Part shown: one piece after another, positions 27,470-39,580 of the stretch | Position numbering within the stretch: the first letter of the stretch is position 1 | Layout: each line of letters begins with the position of its first letter | NCBI GenBank assembly: GCA_026413225.1 | Contig: CM048553.1 | Coordinates: 100,662,190 to 100,726,189 of the forward strand | Direction of reading: 5' to 3' | Source of the DNA: Otis tarda | Lineage: Eukaryota > Chordata > Aves > Otidiformes > Otididae | Length of the DNA stretch: 64,000 nucleotides | Notes under the pieces: generated by a model | What the model was told of the DNA's origin: nothing | Database searches by the model: none | Seen by the model: the letters and a program-made list of their open reading frames with translations, nothing else | Program-made: the position numbers and the translations under genes

Positions 27470-27830
27470 CATTATCCTGAGGGCATCCACAGCCCTGCCT
27501 GGCCTTGCCCACCTGGCTCCTCCACCCTGCCCACAGCCCAGGACCCCATCCCATCCCCCCTCAGGGCTCTCAGCCCAGTAGTGCTGCAGCAGGGCCCATC
27601 TCCAGCTCCCCACAGCCCTGCCCTGCCTGGCTATGGGCCCCACCGAACCAGCCCCACCCGTGGGCCCATGTCCCAGCCCCCAGGGAGGTGGCCAATGCCC
27701 AGGGCTGGGGCTGCCCTGGTGCAGCTGGCTGCCTGGCTCCTGTCTAGGGGGTGGGATGCGTCCGGGTTGTTGCCCATGGACATCCCCCACCACTTCTGGC
27801 CCCCAGGGAGCCCTAACATTGGCAGACTCT
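27470..27830. other. GC-rich, CpG-poor block of unknown nature
   Basis: The plus strand is very rich in C and in CAGCCC/CTGGC/GGGCCC words. CpG is scarce (only a handful over about 360 bases), so it is not an unmethylated promoter island. Frames of 184, 146 and 96 codons on both strands overlap here because stop codons are rare. The products are proline/serine/glycine-rich and match nothing I know. The sharp edges and word repetition suggest a dispersed GC-rich repeat (for example part of an LTR or the 5' part of a LINE), but I cannot name the family. Confidence 0.4.
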
Positions 27831-28016
27831 CCCACATACACACGTCTGAATTAATTTATCTTTAACTCTGTGCAAAATCAACGCACGATCTCATGCAGAT
27901 ATTACCAGCTGACATAGGAACGGAAAGGTAGTATCCTGGCTGTTTGTTTCTGTAACTTGATCATATAAACAGGGATATTATTTTAAAAGTAAAAAAACCC
28001 AACAAACCAACCTCAC

Positions 28017-28030
28017 AAAAAAAAAAAAAT
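28017..28030. repeat. Poly-A run
   Basis: Thirteen or so consecutive A residues on the plus strand without a recognisable retroposon upstream. Low complexity. Confidence 0.7.
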
Positions 28031-28279
28031 CAATGCAGTTTTCCATTTATTCTCATCAGAGAGGAAAAGGCCTTGGCCTCATCCACATCTTGCTTTGCCT
28101 CCTGTAAGGCACCACAGCCTCTGCCTTCCTTCCCTTCTTCCAGGGGTATAAATTAATATCTCATCACTGACCATAATATGCCCTGTAACTGTGTTTATTA
28201 TTACTGCATATTTTAGACAGGTGGTAAGTATTGGCACTTTTTATTATGCTGATAAACAATGCTGGACTGCCAGGTGAAA

Positions 28280-28640
28280 TGTGTTGTTGGGGTGATTTCT
28301 CACCTTCCCGCAGCTTCCCGTGGATTCCTGCCCGGGCTGAGGGAGCGAGCAGCTGCAGCAAGACCACCTTCCCCAGTGCCCCGCTCCCCTCTCCTGCTGG
28401 GATCGGCCGAGGGTGGTCACCCTTTTCCCATCCTTGTTTTCAAGGGAGGTAAAGCCGTAACAATGTGTAGCTCTTAGAAAACCGAGCACAAATCCAGGTA
28501 TCTTCCCTTGCCTCCGGTTCTTGCTGCCCTCGCAAACCCTGCCACTCTCTCAGATCCTTCTTCTTTACTCCGAAGCAGCCTTGGTGGCACAAGTCCCTGC
28601 CCTCCTGAACTACTGGTGTTTCTGAGACCTGGAGTGGGAG
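28280..28640. other. Moderately GC-rich block, no recognised gene
   Basis: Raised GC content with several overlapping frames of 67-81 codons on both strands. No domain, no paired splice sites that would define an exon. A proline/serine-rich composition follows from base content. Confidence 0.4.
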
Positions 28641-28886
28641 CCTGGCGTGGAGTGGCCAGGATACACGGATATATTTGGCCATTTATTGAAAAACCCTTAG
28701 GCACGCACACTCACTTACATGATGCTGCCTGACATGCATCAGGTTCACACATAGCGCTCACACGTGCGTGATATTGCCTCACATGTACCGGAGCCTTTCT
28801 CGAGTGTCTTTCAATCTCTCCTCTTGCAGCATCGCATCTATTTACCAGCTTTGCTCCTCAGACACCTTTCAGCATGCCGCAGAAGA

Positions 28887-28903
28887 TGTGTGTGTGTGTG
28901 TGT
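28887..28903. repeat. (TG)n microsatellite
   Basis: About eight TG units in a row, followed by TCTGTGC. Simple repeat. Confidence 0.9.
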
Positions 28904-28950
28904 CTGTGCAGCATGTCTACATGGAGTGCTGTGGGGAGATACCTGAGTGA

Positions 28951-31514
28951 GGTTCAGGCACCTGGGAGCAAATTCACCTTGATGGTGCTGGTGGCACTAA
29001 CACTGCTGTGTTGCTTCCAGTGCATAAATTAGCTTGGCTGTGTTCTCAAAGTGTGCATTGTATATAGAATTGCACAGTGTCCCGCCTGGCAAAAACAGCA
29101 GCCATTTTCCCTCTGCGACCCTCTTGTCCAACTAAGAGATGAATGTAAAAAATAATATGCAGTTTATTTATAGATCCATTTTTTTTTCACACTGCAAACC
29201 CTAGGCACTAAATGAAAATTACTTTAAAAGAATATTGGGTTACAACTTTACTTAAATACTCAAAAGTTAGCAAATACTGGAATTTGGGTTGTTGATGCCT
29301 CTTTGTTCATTTGATTGCTTTGTGTGTATGCAGTCACTCATTACTGAAGTGTGCTGTTTTTCCCCTGCCTTTACAGGTTGAATCTGAGTTCTCTAATCAA
29401 AAGGGCTGTGGTAGGGATGTAGTGAATGAGTTAAAAGGTCACGAGAAGGAAATGCTGGTATATGATAACTGTCTTTTGTTTAGACTTATCTTAGCAAGAC
29501 TGATTTTGGTTTTCATAGAGAGGATCATCCCGTGTTTTTTCTTTTATTTTCTTGATGTCCATTAGGAAATAATCAAGTAACTTTGAATTAAAAACTGTTG
29601 TAGGTGGAATATAATGTTGATTTTATCTGCTTTAAGTATTTTTGTGGCATTTCAGATCTCTTTTCTTTAATTAGGTATACCACATACTGTCACTGTTCAG
29701 GTGGGTAAAGGAGTAGGTATGTGAAAGAGAGCAGGACTTAGGCTCTAAAGTCACAGAATTCCTTTCCTTTCCCCATACGGTGCTGCTGTGAAGCCTGTAG
29801 GGATGTCACAGAACCCGTGTCTCCACAGTGTTATGTGGGACACTTAATTCCCAGGTCACCTTGCCTTGTTTGAAGATAGAGGACTTCCTTTAGTACCCAT
29901 CCATACAATCCTCTTTTGTTTCATCGGCTACAGTTGTGGTAGCTATCGAGTTTACAAAAGCCAGTAGTTGGGATAATAGAAATGTACAACTTATCAAGTA
30001 TAATATTGAGCAAAGGATAATGCAGTACAGTGGCTTATGTGGGATCCTGTCCTGGGTGCACCTCCTTTGCTAGTGCTGAACAAAGCACTTCCACCCTGAA
30101 TGAAGTGAGGAAAGAGAAAGGGCATGGAAAAAGGTTTGTAGTGGGATATGTGCTGTATGTATTATGTATTCTTTTTACTGGAGGTTTTCTGGGTCTGCAA
30201 GCCTCGGTCCACAAGTGAAGCTGCATACTGTTTTCCTGGGACAACAGTGTACAGTCGTAATCTCAATTGATCACAAAATATGGTGAGACTCTTCTGTCAT
30301 ATGATGTGCTAATTAAAAACCTAGAAATCAAATCCAGTCCTAACTCTTAGATCTTTTCATTACTGGGGGAATTCTGCATTGTGCTCCATCTGGGCATGCT
30401 GCCTGCTTTGGGGAGAAGGAGGAACTGATCTGTACTACCATTATGTCACCTCATAGCACTTGTCCATTGGTATTATGGAGACATTCTGGTGAGGGATGCA
30501 GTACCCTGAATGTGAAATTCCCTGATAACTGGGTGGCTAAATGCTAGATCTGGATTTTGATGCCAGCGGCCATCTCTGTTTAAAATGCAAGATAAATTAA
30601 TCTCCTCCTCCAACATTATCAGAATTCTGCAGATGGTGTTATTATAAATAAGTTCTGTTTATCTAAAAGTATTAGCATTTAACTCTAGGAGGAATGGTTG
30701 TTGTCATGTGTGGTTCAGATCTTTATAGATGCTAGAGGTTTCTTTTGCCTCCAGCAGAATGACTATACAAAAAAAAAAAAATATATATATATACTTGTTT
30801 TACAGGAATATACAATCTCTTCTAATCTCTTATTTGTGATTATTTAGCTGAGTAGCTGAAGTTACGGAAGGAAAAAGTGTTATTCATACGTGTTCAAATA
30901 ACATTAATGAGAGTCATTTAGGCTAAAGCTACCATAGCCATGCTCATTATCATATGTTGATAATTAAAACTGGAGGCAGAGAATGAGCTTGTTGCGCAGG
31001 AACATAAGGGTTAAGAAATCATTTTAAGGATGAGGAGTTGGGGTAGGTAGTTTGGGCAAAGGTGGGGTGGGTAATGAAAAAACCTCCTGATAGAAACCAA
31101 GCTACAATCAATTTTTAGACACTTCTCTAAAGAAAATGAGGTAATCCAATCAAGGAATGCAAACAGAGCCGTTTGGTTAGATGACCAATTACGTTGGGGC
31201 AACAGTGACTCATTAATATTTGTACCATATGTTTATGAAGAATCCAAGGGCTACATTAAGCAAACTTGAAGCAACTGGGACTTAACAGGTAACTCATGGA
31301 GAGAAAAAAAAAGCCTGGAGAAATTATTAACTTTGTTCACTGGGAATGGTACGCCTCCCTTTCCAAAGAGTCACACCCAATGTCCTTGTCCTACTATATT
31401 AATGATGGTTTTTTTCTTAGTGTCTATATTTTGGTCTGAATAATTTTGGATAACTCAAGTTGATGAGCTTTCTGTTTTTCCTTGAAACATAGTCTGTGTT
31501 CTCTAAATGAAAGG
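28951..31514. other. AT-rich noncoding sequence
   Basis: No gene or repeat family recognised. An A-run followed directly by (TA)n lies at about 30769-30793. Open frames are 84 codons or fewer without domains. Confidence 0.6.
30769..30793. repeat. A-run followed by (AT)n
   Basis: About 13 A residues are followed by six TA units, a common tail-derived microsatellite structure. No identifiable element precedes it. Confidence 0.8.
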
Positions 31515-31570
31515 AAATGTAAAGTGCTTTACATTTATGCAGCCATTAATTAACCTGCTACGACTTAGTG
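31515..31570 (-). repeat. Possible MIR/amniote SINE relic with palindrome
   Basis: AAAGTGCTTTACA followed by CATTAATTAA and CCTGCTACGAC resembles the reverse complement of MIR-type 3' sequence (family: CAAAGCGCTTTACAAACATTAATTAAGCCTCAC). The left part also forms a near-perfect palindrome: AAATGTAAAG, TG, CTTTACATTT (31515-31536). Assignment is tentative because the match is short. Confidence 0.35.
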
Positions 31571-34500
31571 ATACCAAGACTGAGTGTTTTAAAAATAGAC
31601 ATCCAAGTCAATGACAACTTTGACTAACATTTCTGATTTTTTGTCACTAAAGCACTTAACTGTATTTAATTGAACTGGCTACCTGAAATCATAATGATGT
31701 AGTATCATATATTAAGACCATCGAGGTTTTCTTTGGTCATACACTTGTTATTCTCTTAGTCTACTTCACATTTAACACCCTGTAATGTACTTCTGCTCCA
31801 GGTCTCAAACCAATTCTAAGAAGCAATGTGTTTTAGAAAAGTCCTGTGTTGATCAGTGAATCAGGGATGGGAAAACTGGTTTCTTTGTTCCTAGTTCTTT
31901 GCTCCCCCTTTGGAGCTGAAAGTACTGAGCAGGAGAAACTGAAGTTCAAACGATACTCATGGTCAGATAGTTTGGTGTTCGGAGGGACAGAGGGTCACGG
32001 GTGACTCATGAGTGTAGAGAGATTTTTAGCAAAAGAAAATTTCCTAGTACAGATAATCCAAGGTCAAATGTTGAACTTGAAAGTACAAGCCAGGAAAGTA
32101 ATTCTGTTTCAGGGATTTACACTTTCATTTGCTATCTTCATAACTTGGGGAGGGGGAGAAGATGTGTGACTAAATGTCTCTTTAGATACTCATGTCTGAC
32201 ATGTTAAACCTTAGAGCTCTTGTTTGATGCTAGAGACACCTCAGATTTGTTATGCAGATTCTTGGCTATTATTTCTGTACTGTATGCAAAATCAGCTGTT
32301 TTGATAATGTGAAGGCACTTTGAGCTTATCCTGTGCTTAAGCCCTAGTAGGACTCGTGCTGTATCTGCAGCTAGGGTTGAATACGGTAGGCATGCTTTGA
32401 ATACATTATACTGCTCAGAAAACACAATATGAAGGTTATTCTTCTTCTTACACCTTAATTAATATAGGCTGTTTAGAGCAATAAAATAAGAAGTGGAAGG
32501 GTCAAACTCCACTGTGGTGAACGAAGGATTTGAGGCTTGACTTCTTGCTTCTTGGACATCCAGGGAATGCTACATAGCTCCAGATCCCAAGGGGAGAGAA
32601 ATGCTAAGGTTCAGATTAGAGTCAAAGCGTTAAATTTGTCTGAAGAGCAGGTCTTATGCCACTTATTTTGCTTATGAGCAAAATTCACCTGAGCTGTCTC
32701 AGGCTTTTTTTTGCAGACTAGGCCTTCTTTGAATTCTGTCTGTAGTTGGCTGTGGGCACCTGACCAGTAGTTGGCATTTCCATTAGTGCTGACACACTTC
32801 AATCCACCAGATGTCAGCTATTAGGACCTTCTGCAAAGTGAGGTCATGCTCTTCCAGGCCTGTTGTGTGAGTCAGCTGAAAGGACTTCGCACTGCTGCTG
32901 GGGAGGGCCTTATTTTCATTCTGCAACAAAGTTGCTTTCTTCCTAATTAAGACAGTGGAAAAATTTACTTTGTCTTCATTGTTGCAAAGTAGAGGTCAGG
33001 AAAAAAGAAAGTTGATTAGAACTTCCTATGTGCAATGCTCTGGCTCTGACTAGTCTGCCAAATAAGAAAAAAAAGGTAAATTTTTTTTCTTTTAAATGTG
33101 TCTTAATTTCCTTCATGTTCCTGTAAAACAGTGGAAGCTGAAGTAAAAAAAGATGAGCCACCACCAAATAATGGGATTTTATCATTGTCCACAAATAACA
33201 ATGTATTGATTGATTATTTTTGGTTTATAAAAGGCAGTCGACTGAAACTTTAGGCACAATAGCAATCATTGTAAAGTACAGAGACTTTAATAACTCAGCA
33301 TCTGAAAAAGTGCTCCAGCAGAAAATTCCATAGTGCCTTGGTCTGCTTCTGTAGTCTACTCGGAAAAAGCCAAGAACAACAGCACGGTTTTGCGGCATGG
33401 CTTGAAGGTCAATAAATCTTGACTCTGCTAAACCAAGAAGGGAAATAAAAAAATCTGGAACCAAAAACTCATGTGAAGTGTCCTGTGGATGAGCTTGCTC
33501 CCAGGTAATTCAGGTGTCTGTCAGTCAAGACAATTCCACTGAACAGATCCCTAGGAAGTGGTGGTTGCTAAAGATGCCGAGATCCAAATTAATTAGGGAT
33601 AAAGTCAATACTTAAAACAGTGCCACTAACTGAAAAATGGTACAGAAAGGCAAGCAGGAGGCACGACTGTGGCTGAAGAAAGAGGCAGAACGACCACAGA
33701 GTCATGGACTAGCAGTATCAGTCCCCAGTGCAGAGCTGTGCCGAGAGTTATGTACTGGTTGTGATCAAGACAGCGAATCTGGAACAGAAAGCTTTTGGTT
33801 AGCAAAGCTGTGGGTCTCAAAGGGTTTCTGAGCAGCGAGGTGGGCACTGCTGTTCAGAAGGCCCTCTCAGGCTGCAGATCAGGCTAACAATAGCTGTATA
33901 AAGTTAAAGCACACTGCTGCAGTTGGGTAGGCTGTGTGCTCCCTGCATCACTCACATGCACAGCCCAAGTCATCTTTCTTAGACGAGATTCACATTTACA
34001 CAGCATGTAAAAGTGGAGATGGCAGAAAGCTTTGTAAGATGGGGCAATATGGGACTGCTCTGGGTAGAAGGCAGCTCATCAGTTGCTTGTGATTTACTGG
34101 CACTGTTGGAGCAGTGGTAGGCAAAACTGCTTCAGCAATTCTATCGGCTGCCCTAGAGGCTTTGATAGCCATCCACTTCAGAGCTCCAGGCTGGTGGCAA
34201 GGTCTATTCTGCTGTGTTTACAAGAAACTCTTTTTTTGCACACACAGTGTTTTCCCCAAACCCAACATATTAACTCAGATGGGATCAGATTTTTGTCTGA
34301 ACCATTGGGGAAGAGTGTGCATTTAGAACAGCTGCAAATGAACTAAATGTTAGCTGGAAACGGTCAGGCAACAGTCCAAACTAACATTAGAACAACAGAG
34401 CGGGTGAGGCAAAGTGCTTATTTTTTTTGCTGAATCAATAGCTCTGTCCAGGTTAACTTCAAGGTGTTGCTTACTTCATTGCTGTGCATCACATAATTAA

Positions 34501-35949
34501 TTTTTTTCTGCATTTGGGGATCCAATTTGTGCAGCAGACTTCCCACTGAGGCTTCGCCTAGGTTTTAGTTTAATTTAGCTAGAGGGTTGGTGGTTTTTTT
34601 GTGTGTGCTTTCTTCCCCTCCGTATGCTTCTAAATCTAACTCCTCATCAGGAAAACAAGGAAGCATTGCGGTTAAAAGCCTAATGGAGAAGCTGGCTCTG
34701 GTATGCAGTATTCTCACCCCCTGAGAAATCTTGGAAATGGTGCAAGTCTATGGTAACTAATGAAGCCTCTGCAATGATAAATTTATTCCTTCATTTGCGA
34801 GCAAAATTGATGCACATTGCTGGGTCTTGATGACCTCTGCTTTTTTTTCTGTCAGTTTTCCCCCTTGTTTGCAAAACATTGTGCAAGTTTGGAAAGAACT
34901 TAGGGCTTTTCAGGACTAAAGGATTCAAGCAGTCACATCTCCAGCTTTTCTATTTGACGCAAACAAACAAGAAAAAGAAATCTATTATACACTGCTTTGT
35001 ATGGGAATGATTTGAGCTACTCAGCAGTCTTGCTTCAAACTCTTTCCTTAAAAAGGTAAGTAACTACTGCTCCACTCAGTCTCAAATTTCCAGCATAAAG
35101 GCTGGATTGAAAAGCCAAGGCAATGGAAAATAAGGCAGATAGATGTGGGCAATACATTAAGCTGGAAAAACTTTTTTAGCTATCATCCCCCATGCTGTTG
35201 TATATTATTATTAGTTGCAAAATAGCATAGCTTGAACGTTATTACTGCACATTAAAGTAAGTTTCACTATAATTACGAAATCAAGGGAAGTGCTTACAAA
35301 TTACCTACCAAACATTTGCTTCTCACACACAAGAGTTTTGTTTTTTTTTTTTTAACTTTCTTAATTTAAAAAAAAACCCCTGCAAACAGGCTACTTTCTT
35401 TTGCAGCTTCCTGGTGCCTTGTAATTTCAAGGTGCCAATGAAGAAGGAAAAAACCCCACATCTTAAGGTCTACTTTAATTGAAATGTACTACACTACTGT
35501 GGGTAAGAATACTGAAATTGAGCAAAGGGTAAAAATATTTTTTAGCTTAATTAGAGACTTGGTGATTGAGGAACTTTCAGTTTAGAGCATTTTTAAGAGC
35601 ATTTAGGACACTCCTGAAAGAGTATGGGGAGGAAGATCCTCAGGTTAGTGGACCTACCTTCTTTCTGTTGTAGGCAAATGCACCAATAATAAATTAAACC
35701 AGTCTCACACGAAAGCTGGTCTTGATTTTGCCCCCACTACTCCTGTTGCAAGAGTTTTTCAAACTCTTATTCTTCCCTTTTAACAGCAAGAGAGCAATTA
35801 ATGGCAGTTCTGCAAATTGAATGACTTCCATCTTTGGCACAGAGAATATTGCATAAGGAGTGTGAGTTATTAATGATAATATGTGGCTGTTACCTAAGAC
35901 ATCTTTACCAGTAGATCTTCAATTTCTTTAAAAATGAAGTGACTGTCAG
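31571..35949. other. AT-rich noncoding sequence
   Basis: No exon, RNA gene or named repeat recognised. T/A homopolymer runs near 35340-35376. Open frames are 87 codons or fewer. Confidence 0.6.
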
Positions 35950-36115
35950 GGTCTCAATTTTGCATATGGGGAATAAAAGCTTTGCAGAGCTAGATGATGT
36001 ACTCAAGGTCATCTCACTCAACTAATAGCAGAGCTGGAATTAAAGGCAAATCTGTGCACTTCCAGGCCACTGTGTTATCCCGTAGATCACACTCACTTCC
36101 CTTAGGGTTACAAAG
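35950..36115 (-). repeat. MIR-type SINE relic (tRNA-related/core part)
   Basis: The plus strand reads as the reverse complement of a MIR SINE. A CATATGGGGAA block is followed by CAGAGCTAGATGATGT, CTCAAGGTCATCTCACTCA, CTAATAGCAGAGCTGGAATT and then a tail ending TGTTATCCCGTAGATCACAC. In MIR the matching order is GATGGGGAAACTGAGGC, CAGAGAGGTTAAGTGACTTG, CCCAAGGTCACACAGCTAGT, AAGTGGCAGAGCTGGGATTC. MIRs spread before or around the origin of amniotes, so the similarity retained here is notable. Noncoding and inactive as a mobile element. Confidence 0.65.
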
Positions 36116-39100
36116 GGATCCCTAGATTGGTGATAAAACAGTGTCAACTACAGAGGCCAGGATTTTTGAAAGAACCTTTTTGAAAGGCTTAAAATGCATG
36201 TCTCCCATACATGGCAGTACAAGAGTGTCACAAGATGACCCTGAAAACCCTGAAATATCCTATTGTGTTTAATTTTTTTCTGAAAGACGTAAGCTGTAAC
36301 ATCTCTGTCTCTCAGTCCCATTTTTATTAAAAGTATATGCACAGGAGATGATGCTCTGCCACTTTTTTGAGGCCATTCAATTAAGCTTATAATTAGAGAT
36401 TTGCTGTTGCAGCAGAGGAACAGATAGTTACAATACTGCCCCAGCTGAGCTCCACGGAACTAAGAGCAACACAGATGCAGCCAGAGATCATTCCTTCTGG
36501 AAACTGTTTACTGCCTAAACAGAGGAGTCCAAAGGTGGCAGTGAGGCACAGAAAAATGATATAACCATATATAACAGACCTCAGATCTGTTCCAAGTCCA
36601 TTACAGATGACACAAGTCATATCATGGAGCAGTTTCTGCTGCAAGCCTTCCTCCAGGAGGATGTTTCTGTGTGGTTTTGCACTTGCAGTTTTAGAAGTAT
36701 TTAAGGCCAGATATTTAAAACCTCTTTTGTGCTCATCGTTTCTAAAGAAAAGAAATCCCAGGCTTAGTTTTGCTTCCTGAAATCTCTGTGGATGTATGTT
36801 AGGGCATTTGGACCTCTAAGTGCAACAACTTCGCACCAGAAGCAGAGCTCTTGTCCGCTGCTGAGCAGCTTGCTGTTGGATGGTGCCATCCTTCCAAGTA
36901 AGAGGAGTGGGCAGGAGGGGATGGCAACTGCAAGGGGTGTCTGGGGTTTGGTCAGTGTCCTAGCCCTCTGGGGCTTCCAGCTACAGACACACCTGAGTCA
37001 GTCCCTCCCTCCTTGTATGAGGCCAGTTAACTCCTGCTGTGGCAATCCTGATTGTCTGTGACAGAAAGCAATAAGAAAAAGAGAGCCACCTCTGCAGTTG
37101 CTAAAAGCCAAATCCCCTTCCCAAGGTCTCCTCTCTTGAGTTCAGTACTGTTCTGCTTTGCCCTGTTTCCTATGGGAATGTCCACACTTTTTCTGAAAGA
37201 GCAGAATGCAGGATGGACAACACAGACAATGTGATGATTTAACCACATGTTTTAATCTGGCTTTTATCTCATGCATTTAGTTGCTTGGGGTTTTTTTTGT
37301 TTATTTTGATTTGGGTTTTTTTTTATATTTTTACCTCAAATGCTTACCACCCTGACGGAGGTGAAAAGCTGGGTTTGATGGCAGCTATGCTGCGTAGTTC
37401 AAAACTAGCAAGGAGCTATAGTTTATAAGTAGCACAGTTTCACTGCCCTCAGTAAAGTAGACAAGTAATACGCCATTTACTCACAGTTTTTTGACCTATC
37501 ATGTGTCATAGTAATAGCCATTGAACTGCAGATAAGTCATATACCTTGGATATCAGGCTGAACATGGAAACAAAGGCATGCTTGTACACACACACACACA
37601 TGCATATGCCTGGATTCCTCACAACTTCAAAGCTTTGAAATTGTTCTGTTAAAAAAAATTGAATAAAAAAATCACTTGTCTACAGCTTTGAAACTTCTGC
37701 ATAAGCAGATATACCAGCTCCAAGGTTGTTTTTTTCCTAAAGTAATGTCAGAACACAAAAGGGAAGATATTGTACATGTACTATTGTTCTTCATTAGAGT
37801 TTCAAAAGAGCCATTGTAATGAGAAAAAAAAAACAAACTTCTAGATGAGTTTCCAGATCCTTGTGCTCTTGGATGCTGAATATCACTGAAAGACTATTAA
37901 ATCTTTTTGAGTTTAAATCTAAACCTTGCTTTTCAAGTGTTTGCATCCAAACATTCTTTTTCAATGTGTTTTGATTGTGGTGTTTCAAAATCCTAAGACT
38001 GGACTGAAATCTTCTATCATGTTCTCATTTGTAATTAAAATATTGCCCTACATATGGTGCTGTAGTTACAACCCTGGTCTGTCTCCAAATTTTAATTGCC
38101 TTTTAGATTACCAAATCTCAGTCTTTTTATGTAATTCAATGTATAACATTCAGTAAATGGTAAGATATGGTTACAACTAAGAAGAAACTTACCTTGAATT
38201 ACAAAAAAAAAGTGCCATTTTTCTATTCAAAAAGTTTCTATGACCAGACAGTGATATGCTCAAATTTATTGATTATTTTAGGGAACTCTAGCACTATGTG
38301 TATAGTGCTTTGAAGTTTGACGTCCATTATCATCTGTACTAGCAGCATTCATCCAGTTGTGCAGAAAGCTAAAATAAAAGGACAACTAAAGGGACTGGAG
38401 CCAAATATCTTCAAAGACAAAGTCATGTTTTTGTTTCTTTCAATATTCCACTAGCTATGTATTTTAGCAATATAGTCATCAATAATCTAGCGAGTGACAG
38501 AAATGCTATAATTAATATGCATTTTCTAAAATTAAAAATAAATTTGGCTTATCTATGTGACAGTGAATAACTCCTAATGTCATTTTCCAAGAAATATGCA
38601 AAAGGAGAATTTATAGTAGAAAGTCCACCCTGTTTTGTAAGGAAAACAGATGTTCATTAATAAACAGGCTGACCACGGAGCACCGGACCTACCATCTGGA
38701 TGGGATGTTGTACAAGGTTTTCCCCCCACCCACCCTTTTTAACAATTTAGTCAGTGAAGTCCTGGTAGGGATCAGGTGATTTTTTTTCTTTTTTTTTTTA
38801 ATAGCATGTTTGGAAATATGTTAATCTTTTTTTTTTCCTTCACATAATTTCTTCCTTTATATCTTTAAACAACTTAATAAAAGGAGTGAGCCATAAAGCA
38901 TTCCAGAAAGTTCTGGGAATGGGGAAAAAAAAAAGTTAACTGTAGCAGCATCTCTTATTTCTCCTTGCAAAGCTGCTGGTGATGTATAACATCGTCTCCA
39001 TTCTTGTGCCTCAACCATCATATGTGGAGAATGCTGTGTGCATGCTCATGCTCTTTGTTGGCTGGATTGTGGCAACACCTAGAAATACCAGGCAAAATAG

Positions 39101-39454
39101 AGCCCCCATCTGCGCTCTGTTCTCCACCTGTGTGTAAGGAAATGGTGTCCTCACCCCTGAAGAGTTTGCCACCTGAGACTGCACTCCTGTAGGCAGTGAT
39201 GTTCATGGCTTACTATTAGACTGTGATAGTAGTGACATGGAAGTGCCTTTTAGGTGGATGACATGTTAATCGTCATCATGTGAGACCTATGTGCATATGA
39301 TGAGATGTGGTATCAGCCTTATTTTACATACGGGAAAATGATGCTCCAAACAAAGCCAAGAATTAAAAAACAGATGTCCTTATGCCTTTATGAGAGCCTT
39401 GGTGCCTGACAATGCTGTTCTTTTTCACCTCACTTTACAGTTTAAGACCTTCCA
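36116..39454. other. AT-rich noncoding sequence
   Basis: Nothing recognisable except simple repeats. T-rich runs lie near 37289-37323 and 38780-38837. Open frames (89 codons or fewer) have no domain. Confidence 0.6.
37586..37600. repeat. (AC)n microsatellite
   Basis: Seven and a half AC units followed by TGCATATGCC. Simple repeat. Confidence 0.9.
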
Positions 39455-39580
39455 GGGGTCCCTGCTTCTCCTTGCCCACTTGTAAAATTGGTACAGAAAG
39501 GCGTATTGAACTACTGGGATGCTGTGAGGCTTCACCCTGCTGTACAAACCTCTGAGATACTGGGGTAAGAGCGTGGAATA
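39455..39580 (+). repeat. MIR/amniote SINE relic, 3' half
   Basis: CACTTGTAAAATTGGTA is followed by ACTACTGGGATGCTGTGAGGC (written in full it matches the family's ACCTCACAGGG-TGTTGTGAGG), then TGTACAAACCTCTGAGATAC and GGGGTAAGAGCGTGGAA (family: TGTAAAGCGCTTTGAGATAC, GGATGAAAGGCGCTAT). Order and spacing agree with the 3' half of MIR-type SINEs of amniotes. A weak antisense-like segment about 140 bases upstream (TTTTACATACGGGAAAATGA) may be a second relic. Confidence 0.5.

Noticed and set aside
27311-27865. 184-codon plus-strand ORF (and a 146-codon minus-strand ORF over the same DNA)
   Set aside because: Both follow from GC-rich, stop-poor composition. The products are proline/serine/glycine-rich without domains, and open frames exist on both strands together.
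38282-38345. Short SINE-like word ATAGTGCTTTGAAGTTTGA
   Set aside because: Too short and isolated to call a MIR relic.
39310-39350. Antisense MIR-like segment TTTTACATACGGGAAAATGA
   Set aside because: Only one block matches; mentioned with the neighbouring relic but not called separately.
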